Part shown: piece by piece, positions 45,810-53,915 of the stretch | Layout: each line of letters begins with the position of its first letter | Position numbering within the stretch: position 1 is the stretch's first letter | Source of the DNA: an uncultured Methanoregula sp. | Lineage (GTDB): Archaea > Halobacteriota > Methanomicrobia > Methanomicrobiales > Methanospirillaceae | Direction: 5' to 3' | Assembly (NCBI RefSeq): GCF_963662735.1 | Contig: NZ_OY759744.1 | Span: 2,274,153 to 2,338,152, forward strand | DNA: 64,000 nt | Notes under the pieces: generated by a model | Told to the model about the DNA's origin: nothing | Database searches by the model: none | Seen by the model: the letters and a program-made list of their open reading frames with translations, nothing else | Made by a program: the position numbers and the translations under genes

Positions 45810-46733
45810 TCAGATCTTATCATAGATTTTTTTCAGGAATGTAACCTGCTCTTCTTCCCGGGTTGCAGGGCGGACCATCTGTTGCCGGAGAAGATTCTGC
45901 GCAGTGCGGGGATCGGGAATCCCATAGAAACAATCCAGGGGATAGCGGGAGGCTTCCTCCCTGCCTTTGGCATAACCTATCATGGCCCCAAAATTATCTT
46001 TCTGCCCACTCGCACCGACTCCCCGGAGAGAGGTCTCAGATCCCCACCGGGTGATACTCTGGGGAATGACCGTCCCGTAATTGAACAACCGGCCAAAGAA
46101 ATCCTGCTCCATGACAACCCGCCCGATCTGGTGGTGAGGCACCAGGTGCTCCAGGTGTTTCCAGACACCACCCTGTATCGCGATGTTCTCGCTCGTAATT
46201 GTGTACCGGATGGTCCGCCGGAATTTTTCTGTCCAGACAAGGATAACAATCGCGGCAATGATGCAGAACGGCTGGACAAGGTACGCGATCCACTGGACAA
46301 GATCCGCGATATATCGTTCCGACACCAGGGGAATTCCGGTCCCGGCCATCAGAATCATGCTACAGATGACGCTCAAAGCAAGCGTGATCGCCGTACTTGT
46401 CCAGAGCTCCGTGAACCTCAAAGCCCACCCGATACCGGCTACCGCAACAAAAATCCCGATGGGGGCAACAAGGTAAAGCGAGATATTCGTGATGCTGGTA
46501 ACGGCAGGAACCACCATGTCGAGGGAAGAGGGGATGCCAGGTATGAGTGTACTCGTAATTCCCCCGAGGAGTGACCGGACAAAGATTGACAGGAGAACGA
46601 GCAGGATGGGAACACATGCCATGACATACTTGTACATGAAACTCTTCGGGTCCGGACTTGTCGCAAGAAGGATAACTTCGCTTTGTTCCTTTTCGGGGTC
46701 ATCGCACCCGGGGCACACGTTGAGATCTGGCAT
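45810..46733 (-). CDS. Bacterial-type PH-domain membrane protein
   Basis: A 307-residue membrane protein. An N-terminal cysteine pair (VCPGCDD) may form a small metal site. At least four membrane helices follow (about 37-62, 78-110, 118-135 and 145-167). Then comes a bacterial PH-like domain (about 168-260), seen from RRTIRYTITSENIAIQGGVW and HHQIGRVVMEQDFFGRLFNYGTV. Related YdbS/YdbT-like proteins are poorly understood membrane factors. The ATG follows AGGGA. It is probably a single-gene unit. Confidence 0.8.
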   Translation of the reverse strand: MPDLNVCPGCDDPEKEQSEVILLATSPDPKSFMYKYVMACVPILLVLLSIFVRSLLGGITSTLIPGIPSSLDMVVPAVTSITNISLYLVAPIGIFVAVAGIGWALRFTELWTSTAITLALSVICSMILMAGTGIPLVSERYIADLVQWIAYLVQPFCIIAAIVILVWTEKFRRTIRYTITSENIAIQGGVWKHLEHLVPHHQIGRVVMEQDFFGRLFNYGTVIPQSITRWGSETSLRGVGASGQKDNFGAMIGYAKGREEASRYPLDCFYGIPDPRTAQNLLRQQMVRPATREEEQVTFLKKIYDKI

Positions 46734-46882
46734 GTTACATTCCCTGTTTTTTCGCGGATTAATAATCCCAGGATGAAATAATTTAATCCGATTAGTATTT
46801 CAAGGATATGAGATTCATTTGTCAAACGAGGCGGTCGAGAGAGACAGAGCTGCCGCTTCAGGAATCAGGATAAAAGAATAAG

Positions 46883-46956
46883 AGCCTATGGCGAGATTTG
46901 AACTCGCGACTTCCTCCTTACCAAGGAGGCACACTGCCGGGCTGTGTCACATAGGC
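46883..46956 (-). tRNA. tRNA-Thr (anticodon GGT)
   Basis: On the minus strand the sequence forms a complete class I tRNA. The acceptor stem is GCCTATG/CATAGGC, the anticodon stem CCTCC/GGAGG encloses TTGGTAA (anticodon GGT), and the T arm is GCGAGTTCAAATCTCGC. Discriminator base U is usual for archaeal threonine tRNA. CCA is not encoded and there is no intron. Confidence 0.93.
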
Positions 46957-46993
46957 ACACTGATATGAGCAACAACGGATATGGCGTTTCATC

Positions 46994-47045
46994 ATCCCGA
47001 CAGCGGGATGCTTGTCTGCCGTTTCCGCCCCATTGGCGGTTGCCT
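46994..47045. repeat. Two adjacent short hairpins between mscS and tRNA-Thr
   Basis: Two inverted repeats follow each other: ATCCCGACAGCGGGAT (6-bp arms, ACAG loop) and, about 12 bp on, CCGCCCCATTGGCGG (5-bp arms). They lie downstream of the minus-strand mscS gene and upstream of the tRNA-Thr. They may be processing or termination structures. No T-run follows on the minus strand, so the role is open. Confidence 0.4.
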
Positions 47046-47201
47046 AACTACGTTGTGAGTAATCCCTATAAAACGTTGCGGGTACCGCGGCGACATGAAC
47101 GGGAAAAATGCCTGAAACGGGCTTTGTTTGAAAAAAAGGGGGAGACAATTTCCCATGATCGCGGAGGAGGGTAAAAAGACAGGCACAATGCAGCTAAAAA
47201 T

Positions 47202-48248
47202 TTATTTTTTCAGCCGCACTTCCATCTGCGGGAAGGGAATTTCAATGCCGGCCTCCGCAAACCGGGTGGCAATCAGCGAGTTGATCGAATCCTTAACTTC
47301 ATCGGGAAGATTGTATTTCCGTGCCCAGACATAAAGGACAAACTTGAGGCTGGAGTCGGCAAATTCTGTGAAAAAGACTTTGGGAGCCGGGTCTGCAAGG
47401 AGAAATTCTGTCTTACTGATGCATTCACCGGCAATTTCCAGGAGGATCTTTTTTACCGCATCGATGTCAGTGCCATAGGCAACCGAGACGGAAATCGTAA
47501 TCCGGAGTTTTTCATCCGGTTCGGAATAATTGACGATCACGTTCGTTGTGATCTTGTTGTTTGGTATCGTGACAATCTGGTAATCGAGGGTCTTGAGCCG
47601 GGTGCTCCGCGGACCGACGTTCATGATATCGCCGTAATACTGGTCCACCTTGACACGGTCCCCCACCTTGAAGGGTTTATCGATTGTGATAATGGCCCCA
47701 CCAAAGAAATTCGAGATAATGTCCTGGGCAGCCAGCGCAACAGCCAAACCCGCGATACCCGCACCTGCGAGGAACGGGGTGATATTCACCTCAAACACCG
47801 AAAGTATCGCCATCAGGGCAGCGAACCAGACAAGCCATTTTACAATAAGTTCGAGCAGTTCCACGAGCCGGTCATCCCAGTCGCTTTCGGATTTTTCCGC
47901 AAGCTCGTGGCCGTAAATGGCAATGACATCGTGCAGGAACGAGGAGATAATCCATGCACCCATGATGATCCAGAATGCCAAAACAATCTGATCGTCAAGG
48001 ACACCCGGGTAATTAAGCGGCAGGATACCAACAAAAGTCAGGGCAGCATAGACCGCGATAGCAACAATGGTTACCTGAAGGGGCGTGCCGATGGCAGCGA
48101 TGATGATATCATCCCATTTCGTCTCGGTCTCCTCGGCCTTTGCTTCCAGCCAGCGGACTATGAACCGCACAATGATGGCCAAGAGTATACTGGATACCAG
48201 GGTGACCAGGGCATAGATGTAGTTGAGATCCGCAGCGCTAAACACCAT
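47202..48248 (-). CDS. mscS: MscS-family mechanosensitive ion channel
   Basis: A 348-residue small-conductance mechanosensitive channel. Four N-terminal membrane helices end in the pore helix region (ITPFLAGAGIAGLAVALAAQ), followed by the beta domain (FGGAIITIDKPFKVGDRVKV, then VGPRSTRLKTLDYQIVTIPN) and the alpha/beta C-terminal domain. The alanine/glycine packing pattern of the pore and the KPFKVGD motif are diagnostic. It releases solutes during osmotic down-shock. It is divergent from hypD, with only 45 bp between the start codons, so the two promoters overlap. Confidence 0.93.
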   Translation of the reverse strand: MVFSAADLNYIYALVTLVSSILLAIIVRFIVRWLEAKAEETETKWDDIIIAAIGTPLQVTIVAIAVYAALTFVGILPLNYPGVLDDQIVLAFWIIMGAWIISSFLHDVIAIYGHELAEKSESDWDDRLVELLELIVKWLVWFAALMAILSVFEVNITPFLAGAGIAGLAVALAAQDIISNFFGGAIITIDKPFKVGDRVKVDQYYGDIMNVGPRSTRLKTLDYQIVTIPNNKITTNVIVNYSEPDEKLRITISVSVAYGTDIDAVKKILLEIAGECISKTEFLLADPAPKVFFTEFADSSLKFVLYVWARKYNLPDEVKDSINSLIATRFAEAGIEIPFPQMEVRLKK

Positions 48249-48293
48249 ATACGTACTCTTATGTTATTTTGCGGTAAATAATCTTGAGATCAT

Positions 48294-49322
48294 ATGGCGA
48301 CGGGAAAAGAGATAGCCGGCATGTTGCACGAACTGGTGGACCGCGACATGACCTTCATGCACATCTGCGGCACCCACGAAGCCGCGATAGCCCGGACCGG
48401 GCTGCGCAGCCTGCTTCCGGATCAGCTGAAGATCGTTATGGGCCCGGGATGCCCGGTCTGTATCACCCCCCAGGGAGAGATCGATGCTGCCCTGGACCTC
48501 GTGGAAAAAAATTGCATTATCGCCACGTACGGCGATCTCCTCCGCGTGCCGGGATCCAAAGGCTCGCTTGAATCCTGCGGCGGCGACATCCGGGTTGTCC
48601 AGGGGGTTCACAAGGCAGTCGAGATTGCACAGAAGACCGACAAGGAAGTTGTCTTCATATCAGTAGGATTCGAAACAACAGCCCCGACCGTGGCCGCAAC
48701 GATCCTCACGAAACCCCCGGAGAATTTCTCTATCCTTTCCTGCCACCGGATCGTCCCGCCGGCCATGCAGTGGCTGCTCGAACAGGGTGAAGCGAAGCTC
48801 CACGGGTTCATGCTTCCCGGTCATGTCTGCACGGTCATGGGTTATGACGAATACGAACATTTCCCGGTCCCGCAGGTTGTTGCCGGCTTCGAAGCAGAGG
48901 ACATTCTTCTTGGTCTCCTGATGCTCGTCCGGCAGGTAAGGGAAGGTACTACCCGGGTAGACAACGCATACCCCCGTGCTGTCAGTAGGGAAGGGAACGT
49001 GAAGGCAAAAGAGATTATGTACCGGGTTTTCGAGCCATCCGATGTCGAGTGGCGCGGCTTTCCCGTCATCCCAGGCTCCGGGATGAGACTGAAGAAAGAG
49101 TTTGAAGCCTATGATGCGCAGAAGAAGTTCGACATTGTTTTCAAACATATCAGCAAGCACTCGGCCTGTGCCTGCGACAAGATCCTGCGCGGAATCTCCC
49201 AGCCATCCGACTGCAAACTCTTCGGCAAGGTCTGCACGCCCCGGACACCGGTCGGCCCCTGCATGGTCAGCCATGAAGGTGCGTGCAAGATCTGGCACCA
49301 GTACCACATGAAAAAACCCTGA
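48294..49322 (+). CDS. hypD: Hydrogenase maturation protein HypD
   Basis: HypD works with HypC and HypE to build the Fe(CN)2CO group of [NiFe]-hydrogenases. The 342-residue protein has the redox and iron-binding motifs CGTHE (Cys25), GPGCPVC (Cys53, Cys56), and SVGFETTAP. Its C-terminal [4Fe-4S] region has cysteines in SACACDKILRG, PSDCKLFGKVCTP, and GPCMVSHEGACKIW. No other hyp gene or hydrogenase gene is adjacent, as is often the case in Methanomicrobiales. Divergent from mscS. Confidence 0.96.
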   Translation: MATGKEIAGMLHELVDRDMTFMHICGTHEAAIARTGLRSLLPDQLKIVMGPGCPVCITPQGEIDAALDLVEKNCIIATYGDLLRVPGSKGSLESCGGDIRVVQGVHKAVEIAQKTDKEVVFISVGFETTAPTVAATILTKPPENFSILSCHRIVPPAMQWLLEQGEAKLHGFMLPGHVCTVMGYDEYEHFPVPQVVAGFEAEDILLGLLMLVRQVREGTTRVDNAYPRAVSREGNVKAKEIMYRVFEPSDVEWRGFPVIPGSGMRLKKEFEAYDAQKKFDIVFKHISKHSACACDKILRGISQPSDCKLFGKVCTPRTPVGPCMVSHEGACKIWHQYHMKKP

Positions 49323-49458
49323 CTATTTTTCAGATATTCCGGTCTTATACCACTGCTTTTGCCGGGAGATCCATCATACATTCGCTAAAAATAGTTCCAT
49401 GTTTTCCCTCGCAAGGACGGGTTCCGGACCGGATTCTCCCCACAGACATGGCCTGTGT

Positions 49459-50259
49459 TCAGAACCCGGCATCCAGGCGGAGGCTGTTGAACATGTACCG
49501 TGAAATTTTATCCGCACTATCACGATCCAGTGACGTACTGTAGAATGTAAAGACGCCACGGCGGTTCTTCCCGGTAACAATATAGGAAGAACCGGTCCCT
49601 TCCACAAAACCCGTTGCATTGATCTTGCCAAAATCAATCCGGGTTCCGGTATAGGAAACGCCGTCAAGAGGGACTTCTGTAACACCGGAAATAGTGAACG
49701 ATTCCATCGGTGTATTTGCACAGTAATCCGGGTTCCCGAGAATCGAATTAACGACATCAGCATAATTTATCTGCCGGTTGAGATTACGGGGCCAGATATC
49801 AATCTGGCTGGAGACAACTGACGAGTAAAAGAGCGTACTGCCATCACGGGAATAATACATGCGGAGTTCCTGGTCCAGCTGCCATGCGAGAGTGACCGAA
49901 CACCCGTAGCGATTGTGTATATATTCACGCAGCGGTTGGGTCGTGAGATTGGTTTCCCATGTTGCCGGGTAATCGATCGTATAATCCGGGCCGGCATAAT
50001 GCACGTAATTGCCGGTACCTACTGGGGGTGCGGTGGAGATAACAGGGAGTACCTCCAGCGTCGGGCTGGATGTCGTTATGAATGGATGTATGGTTGTCGG
50101 AACCTCAGTCTGCCTTGCCTCCGGCAATGCCGAGGCACTGATATTTAACGTGATATTCACCGGAGCCAATATCACGGTTTTGTCCGGCTGTGAACATCCG
50201 GAAAGCAGCAGCAGAATCATGACCAGTACCGCGGCACCGATCATTCTGCGCATTGCCAT
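49459..50259 (-). CDS. Lipoprotein of unknown function
   Basis: A 266-residue secreted lipoprotein. The signal peptide ends in LLLLSGC with the lipidated Cys22. A Thr/Pro-rich spacer (about 45-85) leads to a C-terminal domain of about 170 residues (YTIDYPATWETNLTTQPL, later GKNRRGVFTFYSTSLDRDSADKISRYMFNSL). That domain has the look of the PsbP/DUF1795-like fold often found in archaeal lipoproteins. One cysteine pair (Cys in RYGCSV and DYCANT) could form a disulfide. Function unknown. Confidence 0.75.
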   Translation of the reverse strand: MAMRRMIGAAVLVMILLLLSGCSQPDKTVILAPVNITLNISASALPEARQTEVPTTIHPFITTSSPTLEVLPVISTAPPVGTGNYVHYAGPDYTIDYPATWETNLTTQPLREYIHNRYGCSVTLAWQLDQELRMYYSRDGSTLFYSSVVSSQIDIWPRNLNRQINYADVVNSILGNPDYCANTPMESFTISGVTEVPLDGVSYTGTRIDFGKINATGFVEGTGSSYIVTGKNRRGVFTFYSTSLDRDSADKISRYMFNSLRLDAGF

Positions 50260-50402
50260 CAGCGGACTATTTCACCTAGTTGTATTAAAGATGCAGGATC
50301 GTTTCAGTATCTGGGATCTGGCACGGAGACATCTGTAGAATAAGGAGACATGTATCTTGTGAAAACCGGAATTTGCCTGATCATCTGGTATGACCATTTG
50401 GA

Positions 50403-50409
50403 TTTATAT
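50403..50409 (+). promoter_or_regulatory. Box A (TATA) of the former tRNA-Arg gene
   Basis: TTTATAT ends 32 nt before the tRNA 5' sequence at 50441, a normal distance for an archaeal tRNA promoter. The tRNA body is no longer downstream, because the integrated element separates them. It may still fire into the element. Confidence 0.5.
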
Positions 50410-50440
50410 GGGTGAGAGAGAGATTAAGTAAGGTAAACGT

Positions 50441-50453
50441 GCCTCGGTAGGGT
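50441..50453 (+). other. attL: 13-bp direct repeat, orphan 5' end of tRNA-Arg
   Basis: GCCTCGGTAGGGT is identical to the first 13 bases of the tRNA-Arg gene at 56026 (14 bp with the preceding T). What follows here is unrelated to tRNA. With an integrase gene next to the other copy, the pair marks the two ends of an integrated element whose repeat-to-repeat length is 5585 bp. Confidence 0.75.
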
Positions 50454-50549
50454 CACCGGTAACGTCGTCCAACTGCCCTGTTTTTCTTACTTCTTTGAAC
50501 CAGATTTCGAAGCAAGCGCGCGGAATTTTGAAGAGTTTCGACCGCGTTT

Positions 50550-50645
50550 GATAATATTATCAAGATCATCATTAAAAGATATAAAATTATAGATTGCTAG
50601 AAATCAGATTGTCATCCTCAAAATAATCCTACTATCACATAGTAG
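50550..50645. promoter_or_regulatory. Two palindromes upstream of the cargo operon
   Basis: GATAATATTATC (50550-50561) is a perfect 12-bp palindrome. CTACTAT-CAC-ATAGTAG (50629-50645) has 7-bp arms around a 3-nt centre and ends 48 bp before the first cargo start codon, where an operator would overlap or flank the promoter. These sites may bind a repressor. No obvious regulator gene is in the element. Confidence 0.45.
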
Positions 50646-50693
50646 CAAATTTTAATCAATTAATTGCAATCATGATATAGGGAGCGATAACTG

Positions 50694-51428
50694 ATGGCAA
50701 TAAATGAAATATTTCCCAATCCCACTGTCAAACAAGTAATCTTCCAAATAAGATTTCATCCAATTTTTTACTTGGAGAACAAGATAGGCGATTTTCAAAT
50801 TGCAATTAGGGAACAATTTCCTGAATCGTCTTTGATAATAAAAAAGACCCTCGGAATTGCTGAAAACCAAAAGCCAGAAGAAAATATATTTCCCCCTGGA
50901 AAAATATGGCAATTCAAATCAGTAAGAGGAGATATATTAAACGTCGAATTTAACTCTTTAGCTATTGTATCTGATAATTATAAGACATACCAATTAGGAG
51001 ATGGAGATAAGTTTAGAGATCTTATCCAATTAGTATCTGATAAATTCATCGACATTATGAAAATTCCGATAATAAAACGCATCGGATTACGATATATTGA
51101 TGAATGCCCATTTCCATCAAGAAATCAAACAACGTTCAAACGCTATTATAATACAACCCTTCCATTAGGCCGATTCAATTTACAAGATATTGCCGAATCA
51201 TATGTAAATGTGGTCGTAAAAAAAGATAACTGCAATTTAAGATATCTTGAAAAAATAATACCAGACGAAGGAAAAGATAAATTTGTATTAGATTTTGATG
51301 GATTTGCTACTGATATCGATTCGCATGATTATCTTAATATAACAGATAAATTACATACAATCATCGATGACGAGTATGAAAAAACTCTAAAAAAACCTGT
51401 TTTGGATATAATGAGACAGAAACGGTGA
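50694..51428 (+). CDS. TIGR04255-like protein (sporadically distributed family)
   Basis: A 244-residue soluble protein with AT-rich codon use unlike the chromosome around the element. Its N-terminus (EIFPNPTVKQVIFQIRF), central block (IKRIGLRYIDECPFPS) and late block (FVLDFDGFATDIDSHDYLNI) resemble the sporadically distributed TIGR04255 family, which is scattered across bacteria and archaea, often on mobile DNA. Its function is unknown. A good GGAG ribosome site precedes the ATG. It is the first gene of a group of three tightly spaced genes (gaps of 7 and 5 bp). Confidence 0.7.
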   Translation: MAINEIFPNPTVKQVIFQIRFHPIFYLENKIGDFQIAIREQFPESSLIIKKTLGIAENQKPEENIFPPGKIWQFKSVRGDILNVEFNSLAIVSDNYKTYQLGDGDKFRDLIQLVSDKFIDIMKIPIIKRIGLRYIDECPFPSRNQTTFKRYYNTTLPLGRFNLQDIAESYVNVVVKKDNCNLRYLEKIIPDEGKDKFVLDFDGFATDIDSHDYLNITDKLHTIIDDEYEKTLKKPVLDIMRQKR

Positions 51429-51435
51429 ACTTTTT

Positions 51436-51666
51436 ATGGGTACCTTTATAGAAAACCAAATTATGGCCAATAAAGGTACCGGAGATAGTGAAGAAGACCA
51501 TTTCATTATTAAGGAAATAATTATTGAAAATTATGTAGTTTTAGTAAAACTAACAACAGATTATCGATTCATTGACATCTTGGCAATAAAAATCAAAAAG
51601 CCAGATTTTCCTTCATACTCTTCTGAAGATATAAGTATCGATGTCAGTCATGAATATCAGGACTAG
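51436..51666 (+). CDS. Hypothetical cargo protein, 76 residues
   Basis: An unrecognised small acidic protein with a predicted beta-rich core (HFIIKEIIIENYVVLVKLTTDYRFIDILAIKIKK). GGTGA lies 8 nt before the ATG. It is placed 7 bp after the TIGR04255-like gene and 5 bp before the next gene, so it is part of the same operon. It could be a small partner or antidote of a neighbour, which is speculation. Confidence 0.65.
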   Translation: MGTFIENQIMANKGTGDSEEDHFIIKEIIIENYVVLVKLTTDYRFIDILAIKIKKPDFPSYSSEDISIDVSHEYQD

Positions 51667-51671
51667 ATATC

Positions 51672-52277
51672 ATGTTTTATACAGACACTAAAAGCGATGC
51701 GTTAAGATTCGGAGATGTAGTTTCCGGATATATTTTAGCAACGCCTACTATCAAACAACCAATATTGGAACATGGCAATCATGAATATAATCTTGATATT
51801 GAACTTTCACAACTATGTGTTGTACTATCTCCGAGTTGCTCGATCGGAGAGAAAAAATTATTAGTCTCACCATTAAGGCGAGTCCGAAAATCATATTTCG
51901 AGAATGATTATTTAAATAATGATCTGACTAGGTTAAATCGAAAAATGGAACGGCGATTTAGCCATTCACCAACTGCAATAGCTCGTATGAATGAGGCTCA
52001 AAAGAAAACGGAATTAACATCCGAGATCGTATGGGCATTCGTAGAATTTTTCGTTTATGACCAACATGAAGAATTACCTCCATATCCAGTTCGTCGGAAA
52101 GGGGTTACTGGAGATGTTCGATATTACATGATTGATTTTAGAGATGTCACAAAAGTTAATTGTGAAGCAGTCATTGAGGCAAAAAATTCTCCGTTAGACT
52201 GTATTCGATTACAATTATCTGATGCAACACGTTCAGAATTAAGTGATAAAATTCAAAATTTCTATAAACGAGCCTGA
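51672..52277 (+). CDS. Hypothetical cargo protein with SPSC motif, 201 residues
   Basis: An unrecognised soluble protein. It begins FRFGDVV-like (ALRFGDVVSGYIL), has a hydrophobic strand ending in a Ser-Pro-Ser-Cys-Ser motif (LCVVLSPSCSIGEKKLLVSPL), a charged central helix (LTRLNRKMERRFSH), and a C-terminal alpha/beta part. The VVLSPSCSI block resembles an uncharacterised family in which a VxxSQSCDI-like motif often sits near TIGR04255 genes. That is from memory and tentative. AGGA precedes the ATG. Co-operonic with the two genes before it. Confidence 0.65.
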   Translation: MFYTDTKSDALRFGDVVSGYILATPTIKQPILEHGNHEYNLDIELSQLCVVLSPSCSIGEKKLLVSPLRRVRKSYFENDYLNNDLTRLNRKMERRFSHSPTAIARMNEAQKKTELTSEIVWAFVEFFVYDQHEELPPYPVRRKGVTGDVRYYMIDFRDVTKVNCEAVIEAKNSPLDCIRLQLSDATRSELSDKIQNFYKRA

Positions 52278-52420
52278 TTTCAAATTATAGATTATCAAAA
52301 ATTGATTTTCAATAGCATACAGAGTAAATTTGAATAAAATTAATATAGATAATAACATTATCTTAAATTACGACTTTAATAAAAAGCATTACTGATTTTT
52401 TTACAGATATTCGTAATCTG

Positions 52421-52981
52421 TTGACTGTTATAGTTACTGTATCAGGTCTTATTTGTATAATTTACATTAGTTTAACATCATTCAGTCAAACTGGAAACTG
52501 GTTAGCATATTGGCAGATAATTCCATTTTACCTATGGATAATTATTGGAATATTTATAGCATTTTTAATAATCGTAAGCCTGAATCGCTGGAGAATTAAT
52601 AGAAAACAATTCATTGGTCGCGATTCGGCACCACGGATTCAAGTAATTAGAGAATATTTCACATATGCAGAATCCACATATCGCGATGTAATATGGATAA
52701 TTAAACACCCAAAGAGAACTGAATTTAGGTATTATTCCGAATTTGAACCTGAACCAAATCTGATAAAAGTGGATTACACTCCAAGATGCCCTTATTGCAA
52801 AACAGAGTTAATTGAATATCAAAATTTTTTAGGGTACTATATTTGGAACTGCATCAACTGTGGATTTTCAAAATGGAGTGTTTTTTCGTTTGGAAAAACA
52901 CATGATGATATTAAAAAAATCGTAAAAAGAGAAATTGAAGAAGATTTAGAGAGAAAACATGAAAATCAATTGAAATTATGA
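52421..52981 (+). CDS. Membrane protein with a C-terminal zinc ribbon
   Basis: About 186 residues. Two membrane helices (about 3-20 and 33-58) face a cytoplasmic or extracellular domain that contains two cysteine pairs, CPYCKTEL and CINCGFSKW, spaced like a zinc ribbon, and a charged C-terminal helix. No ATG exists at the start. The frame opens with TTG at 52421, and upstream codons back to a TAA read as a plausible amphipathic helix, so a rarer start codon (ATT) is also possible. Function unknown, and it lies in the cargo half of the element. Confidence 0.6.
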   Translation: MTVIVTVSGLICIIYISLTSFSQTGNWLAYWQIIPFYLWIIIGIFIAFLIIVSLNRWRINRKQFIGRDSAPRIQVIREYFTYAESTYRDVIWIIKHPKRTEFRYYSEFEPEPNLIKVDYTPRCPYCKTELIEYQNFLGYYIWNCINCGFSKWSVFSFGKTHDDIKKIVKREIEEDLERKHENQLKL

Positions 52982-53039
52982 AAAATTTTACAAATTCACC
53001 CCGTATTATTTCCCCCCAGTAATATGGAGGATATATCGA

Positions 53040-53915
53040 TTATCCATTTCCCGATACGATAAGCGGACTTTTGTTTATCAGCATATTCAGCGGTTCCCCC
53101 GATAGCCCATAACCCGTCAAACTCGTTCTCATCCACTGAAAAGCCGCTTTTTCATCAGTATTTGTTATTTTCATCGCCGCTGAAATATCCCGTGAGCATC
53201 CAAAGAAACGATAGCCATATTTCCATGCCACCGCATTAAAGACCAGATGCTCAGGTTTCCACTCGTCAATAGTATCAATAAACGTTTTAGACAGATATTT
53301 CATGAAATAATTTCTCAAAGATGCCACTTCCCCCGCTTGGTATTCGTGATCAATATCAAAATGAAGCCCATGCTTATAATCGCCAACGCCAAGAACCCGC
53401 GACCAGTGATTTTTCAATCGGTCTTGTTCATCGTCATTAAATTCAGTAAAGTATCCCGCATGGATATGCGGATATCCAGATTTTGGTTGAGGTTCAACAA
53501 CCCAGATATACGGGGCCTTTTTTATTTTCACGATTAAGTTTGATGCCTGACGAAATCCTTTCTTTAATTCCACCCATGATTCATCAATCGTCAGGACTTT
53601 TTTATTATGCGGATTATCGTGATACGTAGTAAATGTCAGCATCGTTAACGGTGATGGATTTAATTTCCCCCATTTCTCAAAAGCATAAAATTGTGCTAGG
53701 CGATACTGCGTATATTGCGGTTTCCAGCGGTGCATGTATGGCTTTTGAATGAAAGTATAATCGTTCTCTACCCGGTCGTATCCGTCGATAAAAATTTTGA
53801 TATTTTCCTTATCCCGCAAGTATGACAAAAAGGAAAAACAAAGTCCTGCATATGGCCTCAATCTGCGGTTATTTTTCAATTCTGAAAAAGCATTATAAGT
53901 TTTTTCCATTTTCAA
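53040..53915 (-). CDS. rep: Rolling-circle replication initiator (Rep, HUH endonuclease)
   Basis: A 291-residue protein with the three motifs of rolling-circle Rep proteins. Motif 1 is LTMLTFTTYH (about 90-99). Motif 2 is PHIHAGYF with His150 and His152 as metal ligands. Motif 3 is RNYFMKYLSK with Tyr203 and Tyr207 as candidate nicking tyrosines. It should nick the double-strand origin, stay attached to the 5' end and start leading-strand synthesis. The ATG overlaps the stop of the upstream 131-residue gene (ATGA). A hairpin cluster that fits its origin lies 40-230 bp upstream of its start. Confidence 0.85.
   Translation of the reverse strand: MKMEKTYNAFSELKNNRRLRPYAGLCFSFLSYLRDKENIKIFIDGYDRVENDYTFIQKPYMHRWKPQYTQYRLAQFYAFEKWGKLNPSPLTMLTFTTYHDNPHNKKVLTIDESWVELKKGFRQASNLIVKIKKAPYIWVVEPQPKSGYPHIHAGYFTEFNDDEQDRLKNHWSRVLGVGDYKHGLHFDIDHEYQAGEVASLRNYFMKYLSKTFIDTIDEWKPEHLVFNAVAWKYGYRFFGCSRDISAAMKITNTDEKAAFQWMRTSLTGYGLSGEPLNMLINKSPLIVSGNG

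Noticed and set aside
46992..47186. Small minus-strand frame between mscS and tRNA-Thr
   Set aside because: It runs through two hairpins, lacks a ribosome site and shows no domain.
50441..50500. A second functional tRNA gene at the left end of the element
   Set aside because: Only the first 13 bases match a tRNA. The following bases cannot form anticodon or T arms.
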